NCBI RefSeq assembly: GCF_025717045.1
Contig: NZ_JAOVZN010000008.1
Span: forward strand, 533,519 to 597,518
Length of the DNA stretch: 64,000 bases
Direction of reading: 5' to 3'
DNA from: Flavobacterium sp. SH_e
GTDB lineage: Bacteria > Bacteroidota > Bacteroidia > Flavobacteriales > Flavobacteriaceae
Shown here: positions 1-8,346 of the stretch, one piece after another
How positions within the stretch are numbered: position 1 is the stretch's first letter
Layout of the letters: each line of letters begins with the position of its first letter
The notes under the pieces: generated by a model
Database searches by the model: none
Told to the model about the DNA's origin: nothing
The model's input: only the letters and a program-made list of their open reading frames with translations
Position numbers and translations under genes: made by a program

Positions 1-13
1 GATAATAAAATTA

Positions 14-47
14 AAAAAGGCGTAAGAATTAAATCTTACGCCTTTTT
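14..47. terminator. Bidirectional rho-independent terminator
   Basis: A perfect 14-base stem (AAAAAGGCGTAAGA and its complement) surrounds a 6-base ATTAAA loop, with A and T runs on the two sides. It lies just beyond the stop of the minus-strand gene ending at 55 and would end the guaB transcript. Confidence 0.85.
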
Positions 48-54
48 CTATAGG

Positions 55-447
55 TTAATTGATTAATATTTCAATTTCATCTAAAAAAAGCTGTTTTCTT
101 TTTATTCCATAAAGCCTTTTCAATAAATTCAAAATACTAAATGGATTACTTCCTATCATTGAATAAAACACAGCCATATCTTCATAATTATGAACTGAAA
201 TTTTATATTTCGATTTTTCAGTTATCTGAAAACTAAAAAATTTCACAGCTCTATTTCCGTTTTTATAATCTCTAACTTTAAGACTTTCCTCTCTCAGTAA
301 TATCGATTCATTTGTTTTTAAATCAAGTATTTCAACAAAAAAATCATCATTAACCTGAACATCAAAACCTCCTAAAACATAGATATCATAAAACCCATAA
401 TACAAATCAACTTCAAGAACATCTTTTAACTTGAATTGCAAATTCAT
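55..447 (-). CDS. Hypothetical protein downstream of guaB
   Basis: A 130-residue protein that I do not recognise. It has no signal peptide, no membrane segment and no motif I can name. Alternating hydrophobic and charged stretches suggest a small beta-rich cytoplasmic fold, with a basic segment (LLKRLYGIKRKQ) near the C terminus. Its ATG lies 5 bases after the guaB stop, so the two are probably co-transcribed and share the terminator at 14-47. That position is no proof of a purine-related role. The reading frame is intact, and codon use looks like that of the neighbours. Confidence 0.7.
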   Translation of the reverse strand: MNLQFKLKDVLEVDLYYGFYDIYVLGGFDVQVNDDFFVEILDLKTNESILLREESLKVRDYKNGNRAVKFFSFQITEKSKYKISVHNYEDMAVFYSMIGSNPFSILNLLKRLYGIKRKQLFLDEIEILIN

Positions 448-452
448 TATGA

Positions 453-1925
453 TTATCTAGAATAATTCGGAGCTTCTTTTGTAATTGTTACGTTATGAGG
501 GTGACTTTCAGTAATTCCACTTGAAGTGATTCTTACGAAACGACCTGTTTCTTGTAAAGTAGGAATATCTTTTGAACCACAGTATCCCATACCTGCACGA
601 AGACCTCCGATAAATTGAAGCATACTTTCGTTTAATTCTCCTTTGTAAGGAACACGTCCAACGATTCCTTCTGGAACTAATTTTTTAACGTCGTCTTCAA
701 CATCTTGGAAATAACGATCTTTAGAACCAGTTTGCATTGCTTCAACAGATCCCATTCCGCGGTAAGATTTGAATTTTCTTCCTTCGAAAATGATAGTTTC
801 TCCTGGAGATTCTTTTGTTCCTGCTAATAATGAACCTAACATTACACAGTCAGCACCTGCAGCGATTGCTTTAGGAATATCTCCTGTATAACGAATTCCA
901 CCATCTGCAATTACAGGAACTCCAGTTCCTTTGATTGCCGCAGCAACTTCTAAAACTGCTGAGAATTGAGGGAAACCAACACCTGCAACGATACGAGTTG
1001 TACAGATAGAACCAGGTCCGATTCCAACTTTTACTCCGTCCGCTCCATTTTCTACTAAATATTTAGCAGCTTCTGGAGTAGCGATATTTCCAACTACTAC
1101 GTCTATTTGAGGGAATTTTGCTTTTACTTCTTTTAATACATTTACAACACCTTCTGTGTGTCCGTGAGCTGTATCGATAATGATTGCGTCTACACCAGCG
1201 GCAACTAAAGCTTCTGCTCTTTGAACAGCATCTCCAGTAACTCCAATTGCAGCAGCAACTCTTAAACGGCCAAAAGAATCTTTGTTTGCGATTGGCTTTT
1301 GAGTCAGTTTTGTAATATCTCTGAAAGTGATTAAACCAACTAATTCGTTTTTATCGTTTACAACTGGTAATTTTTCGATTTTATGACCTTGTAAAACTAC
1401 TTCTGCCTGCTCTAGTGAAGTTCCTTCAGAAACCGTAACTAAGTTTTGGCTTGTCATAACCTCAGCGATAGGTCTTGCTCCGTTTTTCTCGAAACGCAAG
1501 TCACGGTTTGTAACGATACCTTTTAAGATTTTATTTTCGTCAACGATTGGAATACCACCGATTCCAAATTCTTTCATAGCGTTTTTAGCGTCAGCAATTG
1601 TAGAATTCATTGGTAAAGTTACCGGATCGATAATCATACCTGCTTCAGCACGTTTTACTTTTCGAACTTTTCCTGCTTGCTGTTCGATAGTCATATTTTT
1701 ATGTAAAACACCAATTCCGCCTTCTTGAGCCATAGCAATTGCCATTGCGCTTTCTGTAACTGTATCCATCGCAGCTGATACAATTGGAACGTTTAATGTA
1801 ATGTTTCTTGAGAATCTTGATTTAATGCTCACTTCGCGAGGAAGCACATTCGAGTAGTTAGGTACTAATAATACATCGTCGTAAGTTAAACCTTCGCCGA
1901 TAATCTTGGAGTTGTGTGCTATCAT
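453..1925 (-). CDS. guaB: Inosine-5'-monophosphate dehydrogenase
   Basis: Converts IMP to XMP with NAD+, the committed step of GMP synthesis, in the cytoplasm. The 490-residue length is standard. The N-terminal barrel part carries SAAMDTVTESAMAIAMAQEGG. A tandem CBS (Bateman) module spans about residues 97-205. The barrel then resumes with the catalytic loop GPGSICTTRIV, whose nucleophile is Cys308, followed by the GMGSVEAM segment. All key residues are present. The start MIAHNSK is the only sensible one, and a TATATTTG -7 box lies 27 bases upstream on the minus strand. The small unknown gene at 55-447 follows closely in the same transcript. Confidence 0.98.
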   Translation of the reverse strand: MIAHNSKIIGEGLTYDDVLLVPNYSNVLPREVSIKSRFSRNITLNVPIVSAAMDTVTESAMAIAMAQEGGIGVLHKNMTIEQQAGKVRKVKRAEAGMIIDPVTLPMNSTIADAKNAMKEFGIGGIPIVDENKILKGIVTNRDLRFEKNGARPIAEVMTSQNLVTVSEGTSLEQAEVVLQGHKIEKLPVVNDKNELVGLITFRDITKLTQKPIANKDSFGRLRVAAAIGVTGDAVQRAEALVAAGVDAIIIDTAHGHTEGVVNVLKEVKAKFPQIDVVVGNIATPEAAKYLVENGADGVKVGIGPGSICTTRIVAGVGFPQFSAVLEVAAAIKGTGVPVIADGGIRYTGDIPKAIAAGADCVMLGSLLAGTKESPGETIIFEGRKFKSYRGMGSVEAMQTGSKDRYFQDVEDDVKKLVPEGIVGRVPYKGELNESMLQFIGGLRAGMGYCGSKDIPTLQETGRFVRITSSGITESHPHNVTITKEAPNYSR

Positions 1926-1951
1926 GGTGCAATTTCTAGTTGAATTGCGTG

Positions 1952-1959
1952 CAAATATA
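1952..1959 (-). promoter_or_regulatory. Candidate -7 box for guaB
   Basis: Read on the minus strand this is TATATTTG, matching the Bacteroidota -7 consensus TAnnTTTG, 27 bases before the guaB ATG. I see no clear -33 TTG at the usual distance. Confidence 0.5.
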
Positions 1960-2036
1960 GTGAATAAATTGCTAACTTGAATACTAACTTATTCATAAAT
2001 TTACATTTACAGGAAAAGTCTTTCAAATTAAATTCC

Positions 2037-2104
2037 AATTTTCTAAATTCTAAATTCCAAGTTAAAAATAGAGAAAAGCAAACTTTTTTAGAATTTAGAA
2101 AATT
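2037..2104 (-). terminator. Inverted repeat after the DUF5723 gene
   Basis: A perfect 16-base inverted repeat (2037-2052 AATTTTCTAAATTCTA and 2089-2104) flanks a 36-base loop immediately past the stop at 2111. The T run after the hairpin is weak, so it may be a dispersed AATTCTAAATTCC-type repeat acting as a 3' stabiliser rather than a strict terminator. Confidence 0.45.
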
Positions 2105-2110
2105 GATGTT

Positions 2111-3511
2111 TTAATCTCTGTCTTGGAAAACAAAATTTACCCCGAGTTGAAATGCTGCACTGCTTGCCTTTGATATATCTTTGTATTCTAAAACATTATT
2201 GAACATTGCATAGAGATTTACTGGGCCAATTGTTCCTGCAAGCCCTAGTCCGATATTTTTATTTGAAAAAGTATCAAAAGTATAAGTTGCTTTAACATCT
2301 AATTTTCTAAAAATATTTCTTCTATAAAAAGCAGTTAAAGCCAATAAAGGTGTACGTGGCGCAGACATTGCAAAAAACTGTGCTCCTACGGCATTTTTAT
2401 AGTTTACATCTCCACCTTGTCCTTTGCAATTACATTCATTATCTGGACGTGATTCTCCAAATGAATATTGAATAGACGAATATATTTTGGTTGGGCGCCA
2501 AGTGGTATATTTATTATAAAGTGTATCTCGCGGAATGGCTTTATCAAATTCATCAAAAACATTTTCCGGGTCATCAGTTCCCATAAAATCAGGATTTACT
2601 CCATTGTATTGATAAGTTCCTTTGTAAGTCAGTGTTTCGATATCTTTGGTTTGTCGCACAAATCCTAAATCTACAACACTTGCTGTCACTTGCAAATTGT
2701 CTTTAAAATAATAAGTGAATCCTGCATCAATACCAAGACCTAAACTTCCATTAAAAAAAGTATTGTTTGCAATATCTCTGATGACATTTCCTTCGTATTC
2801 ATCCTTTGTAAACTTTGAGAGCCCCGAAGTCCTTAATTCTAAATTGGAAGAAATAACTTGATTATAGAAATTTGGTGTAGTTGTGCTTTCGCCCGTATAT
2901 ATATAGCCTGAATTTTTTGTCGAAGTAGCATTTGCCCCACTCGAATAAATTTTGGCGCGTCCTCCATAAACCAGTTTTTCATTGACTTTTTTATGAAATC
3001 CGAAATGCAAAACAGACAAAACCTCTGCTTTCATACTTAAATCTCCAAGGTTGAAGGATTTCCCGATGTAATCTTTGTTTCCGTTTAAAGCCAATAAAGC
3101 TAAATCTTTTGGAACAAACATAAAAAAATCGAATTCCTGATACAGTCCAAATGAAACATACGATTTGCTTTCTCTACCTCCTACTCTAAATCCGCCAGAA
3201 AATATTTCTAATTGCTGATTGGTTACGACTTTATCATTTGCAGAGGATTTACTGATAACATTTCGCACTTTCTGATTGAAATCGACACCATTGTCGGCAA
3301 ATAAATCGTAAGCTGAAAAACTAGTCGAACCTAAATTGGCTGAAACCCCAGATAAGACAGGAAAACCAAAATAATATTTATAGGAAACATCAGCACCTGG
3401 ATTTACTAACAACGACTGCGGAATAGAAGTAAAATTATACAGTATTTCTTTATTTTGAGAAAAACAAGAAAGCTGAAAAATAAGGCAGAATATCAGATAT
3501 ATTTTTCTCAT
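2111..3511 (-). CDS. DUF5723-type outer-membrane beta-barrel protein
   Basis: A 466-residue protein with a clean Sec signal peptide (MRKIYLIFCLIFQLSCFSQ). Its pattern of alternating strands and FGF/YGG-type turns resembles PorV/PorP-like outer-membrane barrels. I place it in the DUF5723 family of Bacteroidota by overall resemblance; that family has no established function. The C terminus ends in a barrel-like strand (FQLGVNFVF) but carries a short tail. Its start overlaps the stop of the upstream lipoprotein gene by 4 bases, indicating translational coupling, so the two probably form an envelope pair. I do not claim a type IX secretion role. Confidence 0.7.
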   Translation of the reverse strand: MRKIYLIFCLIFQLSCFSQNKEILYNFTSIPQSLLVNPGADVSYKYYFGFPVLSGVSANLGSTSFSAYDLFADNGVDFNQKVRNVISKSSANDKVVTNQQLEIFSGGFRVGGRESKSYVSFGLYQEFDFFMFVPKDLALLALNGNKDYIGKSFNLGDLSMKAEVLSVLHFGFHKKVNEKLVYGGRAKIYSSGANATSTKNSGYIYTGESTTTPNFYNQVISSNLELRTSGLSKFTKDEYEGNVIRDIANNTFFNGSLGLGIDAGFTYYFKDNLQVTASVVDLGFVRQTKDIETLTYKGTYQYNGVNPDFMGTDDPENVFDEFDKAIPRDTLYNKYTTWRPTKIYSSIQYSFGESRPDNECNCKGQGGDVNYKNAVGAQFFAMSAPRTPLLALTAFYRRNIFRKLDVKATYTFDTFSNKNIGLGLAGTIGPVNLYAMFNNVLEYKDISKASSAAFQLGVNFVFQDRD

Positions 3512-4059
3512 CCGATAATTAAATAAGCCGTTGCACTTGATTTTAATTTCAAACTTCCTGTACTGTCATCATTCAATGGAGGCCCAGCCGCCACGAAAAC
3601 AACAAAACCAATATTAATTGTTTTCTTTAAGTTTTCTAAACGCTGATTTTCAAAAGATTCTGTTGGATATTTTATAACATTGGAACCTCCTGTATAGGCT
3701 GGAACATTAAAAGTTATAGTTTCCAAAACCTCATCATCAGCATTCAATAAAAGTATATTTACGACAAAAGCGCGGTCTATCGTATTTTCGATTTCAAAAT
3801 CAAATTCTGCTTTTGTTAAACGATTGGTGAAAAATTTATCTTTAAAAACATCAAAACCCCTTACATCGGCTAAGACGTGATTTCCTCCATCATCAATAAG
3901 TTTATTTGCGGGAATATCAAAATAAGCCAAATTTGCTAAAACGGCTGGCTCAAGCTTAAAATCATTTACCTGATCGAAATCTAAATTACTTGAACAGGAA
4001 AAAAATAAAAAAGCAAAAAGAATAATACTTAAGGTTTTTTTTGAAGAGTTTGATTTCAT
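3508..4059 (-). CDS. Hypothetical lipoprotein coupled to the DUF5723 protein
   Basis: A 183-residue protein with a lipoprotein signal peptide (hydrophobic stretch, then FFFSCSSN with the lipobox Cys near residue 22). The mature part is predicted to be mostly beta strand. It lacks any motif I recognise. Its stop overlaps the ATG of the DUF5723 gene by 4 bases, so they form a two-gene operon whose products probably meet at the outer membrane. Family assignment is unknown; a search with the mature domain would be the next step. Confidence 0.7.
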   Translation of the reverse strand: MKSNSSKKTLSIILFAFLFFSCSSNLDFDQVNDFKLEPAVLANLAYFDIPANKLIDDGGNHVLADVRGFDVFKDKFFTNRLTKAEFDFEIENTIDRAFVVNILLLNADDEVLETITFNVPAYTGGSNVIKYPTESFENQRLENLKKTINIGFVVFVAAGPPLNDDSTGSLKLKSSATAYLIIG

Positions 4060-4185
4060 ACCAAAAGTTATATAAATAATTAAATGTAATGCTTAATATT
4101 TATAAGGAATATCTAAGATAAGAAAATATAACTATTTATTAATGAAAGCTATATACATTTTTGAAGCTTAAAACTTTTTTTAGCT

Positions 4186-4512
4186 TCAATCATTATTTTT
4201 AGAAATTATACTTGGATTTAAGATTTCTTCTAGATTTCCAATATTTAATAGATCACTAATTGTTTTTTCAATACAATCTCTAGTTAATTCTTCAACAAAT
4301 AAATCTGGCGGAATTAAATATAATCCATGAAGATTATTTCTTGTGTTTTTATTTGACTGAAGCGCAGTAGTTAAGAAATTATACGTCCAAACATTTATTC
4401 CATAATTTCTTCCATCCTCCATTGTGACATGTATATTACAAAAATCATTGTCTTTTTGCCAGTTGTCTGGATCAACTTCTTCAAATTCTAACCAAAGCTT
4501 AAATTCATCCAT
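4186..4512 (-). CDS. Hypothetical small cytoplasmic protein
   Basis: About 108 residues when started at MDEFKLW; an in-frame ATG three codons earlier is possible but adds only MFY. It is acidic, without signal peptide or membrane segment, and carries aromatic-rich stretches (FKLWLEFEEVDPDNW, YGINVWTYNF). I do not recognise the family. Its size and acidity would fit an immunity-type or small regulatory protein, but no toxin gene lies beside it, so that is speculation. It sits upstream of neither neighbour in an obvious operon: the HMG-CoA lyase gene ends 19 bases before its start on the same strand and may read into it. Confidence 0.55.
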   Translation of the reverse strand: MDEFKLWLEFEEVDPDNWQKDNDFCNIHVTMEDGRNYGINVWTYNFLTTALQSNKNTRNNLHGLYLIPPDLFVEELTRDCIEKTISDLLNIGNLEEILNPSIISKNND

Positions 4513-4531
4513 ATAAAACAACTATTTGATT

Positions 4532-5398
4532 TTAATGGAACTTCCCAAACAATTTTGAAGCTTCATTATAAGCACTTTCAAAACTTAGAGAATTAAGTCC
4601 GGTTATTTTTTTATTTGCAGTAAAATAAGAAACTAGTTTTTCTGTCGGCATATTTCCTGTAAGTTTATCAGTTGCCATTGGACAGCCACCAAATCCTTGA
4701 ATAGCACCATCAAAACGAGTACAGCCTGATTTTGCAGCAGCATCGATTTTTTCGAACCAGCTTTCGGGTGTTGTATGAAGATGCGCTCCAAACTCAATTT
4801 CAGGATATTTCGGAATTAAATCTGAAAACAAATACGTAATTACTTCTGGCGTTGAAGTTCCCACAGTATCAGAAAGTGATAAAATTTTCACGCCCATTCC
4901 TGCCAGTTTTTCAGTCCATTCGGCTACAATTTCAACATTCCACGGATCTCCATAAGGATTTCCGAAACCCATTGAAAGATAGGTCACAACTTCTTTATTT
5001 TTCTTATCGGCAACTTCAAGAATTTCTTCTAGTGTAACTAAAGATTCTGCAATAGTTTTATGCGTATTACGCATCTGAAAGTTCTCAGAAATAGAAAAAG
5101 GAAAACCTAAATATTGGATTTGTTCATAATTGGCAGCGGTTACTGCTCCTTGTGTATTAGCAATAATAGAAAGCAGTTTACTTGTTGTTTGAGACAAATC
5201 TAACTGTTCTAAAACGGCAGCAGTATCTTGCATTTGCGGAATAGCTTTTGGAGAAACAAAACTTCCAAAATCAATAGTATCAAAGCCTACTCGCAACAAA
5301 GCTTGTATATAAGTAACTTTATTTTTTGTCGGAATAAAATCTTTAATGCCTTGCATGGCATCTCTTGGGCATTCAATAATTTTGATTTCTCTGTTCAA
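4532..5398 (-). CDS. Hydroxymethylglutaryl-CoA lyase
   Basis: Cleaves HMG-CoA to acetoacetate and acetyl-CoA, the last step of leucine degradation. The 288-residue TIM barrel begins IKIIECPRDAMQGIKDFIPT, matching the family's ECPRDG start. Metal-site and catalytic segments are present: FGAHLHTTPESW (the HxH metal pair) and the C-terminal loop GFGGCPMATDKLTGN with the active-site Cys. SLSDTVGTSTP matches the conserved DTIG-type turn. The leucine dehydrogenase at 18970-20076 would feed the same pathway although it is not adjacent. The homologous 2-isopropylmalate/homocitrate synthases are excluded by length and by the GGCP(Y/M)A motif. Confidence 0.93.
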   Translation of the reverse strand: MNREIKIIECPRDAMQGIKDFIPTKNKVTYIQALLRVGFDTIDFGSFVSPKAIPQMQDTAAVLEQLDLSQTTSKLLSIIANTQGAVTAANYEQIQYLGFPFSISENFQMRNTHKTIAESLVTLEEILEVADKKNKEVVTYLSMGFGNPYGDPWNVEIVAEWTEKLAGMGVKILSLSDTVGTSTPEVITYLFSDLIPKYPEIEFGAHLHTTPESWFEKIDAAAKSGCTRFDGAIQGFGGCPMATDKLTGNMPTEKLVSYFTANKKITGLNSLSFESAYNEASKLFGKFH

Positions 5399-5473
5399 AG
5401 CTTATTCTTTTGTAAAGGCTAAGTTAGTTTCTTTTTTAAAGAAATAAAAGATAATTTTAGCTGAATCCGAATT

Positions 5474-5575
5474 ATTACGGAATATCGTAATAGCATTTGT
5501 TATTACTGAAAACCGTAATAATTAATAGTATTACGGAAAACGGTAATATTATAAATTATTACTTATATTTGTAAT
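5474..5575. promoter_or_regulatory. Four-fold operator array upstream of satD
   Basis: Four palindromes of the form ATTAC-N8-GTAAT lie at 5474-5491, 5502-5519, 5530-5547 and 5558-5575. Their starts are spaced by exactly 28 bases each time. The centres vary (GGAATATC, TGAAAACC, GGAAAACG, TTATATTT) while the half-sites are identical. The last copy contains the likely -7 box. This looks like cooperative binding sites of a repressor, plausibly the HTH domain of the downstream SatD protein. Confidence 0.85.
5564..5571 (+). promoter_or_regulatory. Candidate -7 box inside the fourth operator
   Basis: TATATTTG matches TAnnTTTG and sits within the last ATTAC-N8-GTAAT palindrome, 37 bases before the satD ATG. 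A protein bound there would block RNA polymerase. No obvious -33 TTG is present. Confidence 0.55.
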
Positions 5576-5608
5576 AGAAAGTTTATTATTTTTTAATTAT
5601 ATTTGGTT

Positions 5609-6223
5609 ATGACTAGTGTAATTACAGGCGACATAATTGGTTCGAGACAGCAGAAATCAGAAAATTGGGTTGAAGGTTTAAAGAAAATCTTAGCCCCTTT
5701 AGGCCATACTCCTAGTCAATGGGAAGTATATCGCGGAGACGAATTTCAAGTTGAAGTAACCAATCCAGAAGATGCTTTACTGACAGCGATTTTAATAAAA
5801 GCGCATTTAAGATCTATAAAATCTGACGCTCGAATGAGTATTGGTTTTGGAGATAAAACACACAATGCTGAACGGATTTCTGAAAGTAATGGTTCTGCTT
5901 TTATAAACTCGGGTGAACTTTTTGAAACTTTGAAAAAACAAAAAATCACTTTGGCAATGCGAACAGGAGATTTAGATTTTGATGAAAAACTGAATTTAAT
6001 GCTGCAACTAGCGTTAACATTTATGGACAGCTGGCTAGTACAATCGGCAGAATTTGTGGCTTTAGCAATAGAAAATCCGACTTTGTCGCAAGAAGAATTA
6101 GGTCAAAAACTAGGCATAAACCAAGCTGCTGTGAGCCGAAGACAAAAACGTGCTCACTTTGATTTGGTCATGAATTTAGATCGTTATTTTAGAACACAAA
6201 TAAAACAACTTACAGCCTCATGA
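5609..6223 (+). CDS. SatD family protein with C-terminal helix-turn-helix
   Basis: A 204-residue protein beginning MTSVITGDIIGSRQ, the signature of the SatD family (GDIIxSR near the N terminus, followed by a YRGDEFQ segment resembling nucleotide-cyclase-like folds). About residues 155-190 form a helix-turn-helix (LSQEELGQKLGINQAAVSRRQKRA). I start at the ATG at 5609; an in-frame TTG two codons earlier lacks support. The stop overlaps the next gene by 4 bases (ATGA), so translation is coupled with the DUF3307 membrane protein. The operator array just upstream makes self-regulation likely. Biochemical function of the family is not established to my knowledge. Confidence 0.85.
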   Translation: MTSVITGDIIGSRQQKSENWVEGLKKILAPLGHTPSQWEVYRGDEFQVEVTNPEDALLTAILIKAHLRSIKSDARMSIGFGDKTHNAERISESNGSAFINSGELFETLKKQKITLAMRTGDLDFDEKLNLMLQLALTFMDSWLVQSAEFVALAIENPTLSQEELGQKLGINQAAVSRRQKRAHFDLVMNLDRYFRTQIKQLTAS

Positions 6224-6936
6224 TTTTATTTATAAAATTGCTTCTCGCTCATTTATTAGGAGATTTTATCTGGCAGCCTAATTCTTGGGTTACCGACAAA
6301 GAAATTAAGAAGCATAAAAGCATTTACTTATACATTCATATTTTACTTCACGGAGCGCTGGCGGCAATTCTGGTTGGAGAAATCAATTTTATACCCTATG
6401 CCATAATTATTGCCGTTACGCACGGAATTGTCGATTTAATAAAACTGAATTTCCAGAAAAATAAAACAAAACGCACTTGGTTTGTAGTCGACCAAATTGC
6501 TCATATTTTAATTTTAATTGGAATTGCGCTTCTTTATGAAAATAAGCCTATTCCTAGTTTCTGGGAAGACAATCAATTCTGGATCTTGTTAACTGGATTT
6601 TTATTGCTCACCAAACCAACCTCTATTTTTATAAAAACCATAATCTCAATCTGGGCGCCAGAAAGCAAAAACAGCAATCAGGATAACTCGCTGATTGCTG
6701 CTGGAAATTATATTGGTATTTTAGAACGCTTATTTGTTTTCGGTTTTATTTTAACCGGACATTTTGAAGCAATCGGATTTTTATTGGCTGCAAAATCTAT
6801 TTTCAGATTCGGAGATTTAAAAGAAGCCAAAGACAGAAAATTGACCGAATATGTTTTAATCGGAACTTTAATCAGCTTTGGAATTGCAATACTTGCCGGA
6901 TTATCCGTTCAAGCTTTATTTTTACAATTGCTTTAA
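6220..6936 (+). CDS. DUF3307 family integral membrane protein
   Basis: A 238-residue protein with several hydrophobic helices. The N terminus LLLAHLLGDFIWQPNSWV is characteristic of DUF3307 (the AHxxxDFxxQ motif), followed by HILLHGALAA and a VTHGIVDLIK segment with conserved His and Asp residues. These charged residues inside membrane helices suggest a catalytic or metal-binding membrane protein. It is coupled to satD by a 4-base overlap, and its 3' end overlaps that of the convergent pyrD gene by 15 bases. Its role is unknown; the pairing with SatD recurs in my recollection of other genomes but I cannot verify that here. Confidence 0.85.
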   Translation: MILFIKLLLAHLLGDFIWQPNSWVTDKEIKKHKSIYLYIHILLHGALAAILVGEINFIPYAIIIAVTHGIVDLIKLNFQKNKTKRTWFVVDQIAHILILIGIALLYENKPIPSFWEDNQFWILLTGFLLLTKPTSIFIKTIISIWAPESKNSNQDNSLIAAGNYIGILERLFVFGFILTGHFEAIGFLLAAKSIFRFGDLKEAKDRKLTEYVLIGTLISFGIAILAGLSVQALFLQLL

Positions 6937-7956
6937 AACTTTTTTGTTGATTGCTTTTATCAATGCTGGACCTTCATAAATAAATCCTGTATACAATTGC
7001 ACCAAACTTGCTCCTGCATTTAGTTTTTCAATCGCATCATCTGCAGAATGAATTCCTCCCACCCCAATAATCGGAAATGCTTTATTGCTTTTTTCTGAAA
7101 GAAAGCGGATTACTTCTGTAGAACGTTTCGTTAATGGTTTTCCAGATAAGCCTCCTGTTTCTGTTTGGTTCGAAGATTGCAATCCTTCTCTAGAAATAGT
7201 GGTATTTGTTGCAATTACACCTGCAATTTGAGTTGTTTTTACAATATCAATAATATCTAATAATTGCTCATCTGTTAAGTCTGGAGCAATTTTTAAAAGA
7301 ATTGGTTTTACTTTTTGCGTGCTTGTTTTTTGCTTTTCGATATTTCTATTTTGCAAAGTCTGCAATAAAGCTGTCAAAGGTTCTTTATCTTGTAAAGCTC
7401 TTAAATTTGGTGTATTTGGCGAACTTACATTCACTACAAAATAATCTACATGATTAAAAAGTGCATCAAAACAAATGATATAATCTTTTACGGCATCTTC
7501 GTTATCGGTCACTTTGTTTTTTCCGATATTTCCTCCAATTAAAACACCTGAATTCTTTTTAAGACGCTCTACAGCTTCTAAAACTCCTCCATTATTAAAC
7601 CCCATTCGGTTAATAATCGCTTGATCTTCTTTTAGACGGAATAAACGTTTTTTTGGATTTCCTTCTTGTCCAACTGGCGTTACAGTTCCAATTTCGATAA
7701 AACCAAAACCAAAATCGCCTAGTTCTTTATACAGTTTCGCATCTTTATCAAAACCTGCAGCAAGTCCAACTGGGTTTTTAAATTTAATTCCGAAAACTTC
7801 TCTTTCTAATCGAGTGTCTTTTACTTCATAAATCGATCTTATAATTGCCGAAACTCCAGGGATTTTTGAAATGAATTTTACAAATGAGAAAGTAAAGTAA
7901 TGCACTTTTTCAGGATCAAAACAAAAAAGTATCGGACGAATTATCAATTTATACAT
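6922..7956 (-). CDS. pyrD: Dihydroorotate dehydrogenase (quinone), class 2
   Basis: Oxidises dihydroorotate to orotate in pyrimidine synthesis and passes electrons to quinone at the inner face of the cytoplasmic membrane. The 344-residue length and the N-terminal amphipathic helices (MYKLIIRPILFCFDPEKVHYF) are typical of class 2. Signatures include NPVGLAAGFDKD, the catalytic-serine segment VNVSSPNTPNLR, and the FMN phosphate-binding GVGGIHSADDA. Class 1 enzymes would have Cys in place of this Ser. A TAAATTTG -7 box lies upstream. Its 3' end overlaps the convergent DUF3307 gene by 15 bases. Confidence 0.97.
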   Translation of the reverse strand: MYKLIIRPILFCFDPEKVHYFTFSFVKFISKIPGVSAIIRSIYEVKDTRLEREVFGIKFKNPVGLAAGFDKDAKLYKELGDFGFGFIEIGTVTPVGQEGNPKKRLFRLKEDQAIINRMGFNNGGVLEAVERLKKNSGVLIGGNIGKNKVTDNEDAVKDYIICFDALFNHVDYFVVNVSSPNTPNLRALQDKEPLTALLQTLQNRNIEKQKTSTQKVKPILLKIAPDLTDEQLLDIIDIVKTTQIAGVIATNTTISREGLQSSNQTETGGLSGKPLTKRSTEVIRFLSEKSNKAFPIIGVGGIHSADDAIEKLNAGASLVQLYTGFIYEGPALIKAINKKVLKQL

Positions 7957-7984
7957 AAGAGTTGTGTTGTTGTTATTTTGGCTG

Positions 7985-7992
7985 CAAATTTA
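7985..7992 (-). promoter_or_regulatory. Candidate -7 box for pyrD
   Basis: On the minus strand this reads TAAATTTG, matching TAnnTTTG, 28 bases before the pyrD ATG. Confidence 0.5.
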
Positions 7993-8346
7993 AATATTAT
8001 AGTTTAAAAAGGTGCTTTTTTACAAAAAACAAATAATTTCAATTTTGTTTAATTATTTCGCCTGTAATTAAAACAATTCTAAAAACCAATAAAGACTAAT
8101 ACTCCAAAACCTCTTTTTCATGTTTCAAGTTATAAAATGAAACCACTTAAATTTGTTCAAAATACCCTTCCAAGCTCAGAATGCTTAAATTTGAAAGATT
8201 ACGTTTCAAAATTTTAAAAACTATAAGCCAGTAAAATATTCCTATTCAGAGAAGACTAAAATTCGATTTTTTTCAGATTATTTTTTATACACAAAAGTTC
8301 AACAAAGTGTCCCGCACAAGATCAATAATAATTAATAACTTAAATC
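7993..8346. other. Divergent intergenic region between pyrD and the sulfatase
   Basis: Very AT-rich, with no ORF of note. The only repeat I see is CTTAAATTTG occurring at 8146-8155 and again at 8184-8193, 38 bases apart, which could be a regulator site. I find no clear TAnnTTTG box for the sulfatase gene and no riboswitch-like structure. Confidence 0.4.

Noticed and set aside
7993..8346. Riboswitch or small gene in the 350-base pyrD-sulfatase gap
   Set aside because: No conserved helix, no ORF with plausible codons, and only one short direct repeat.
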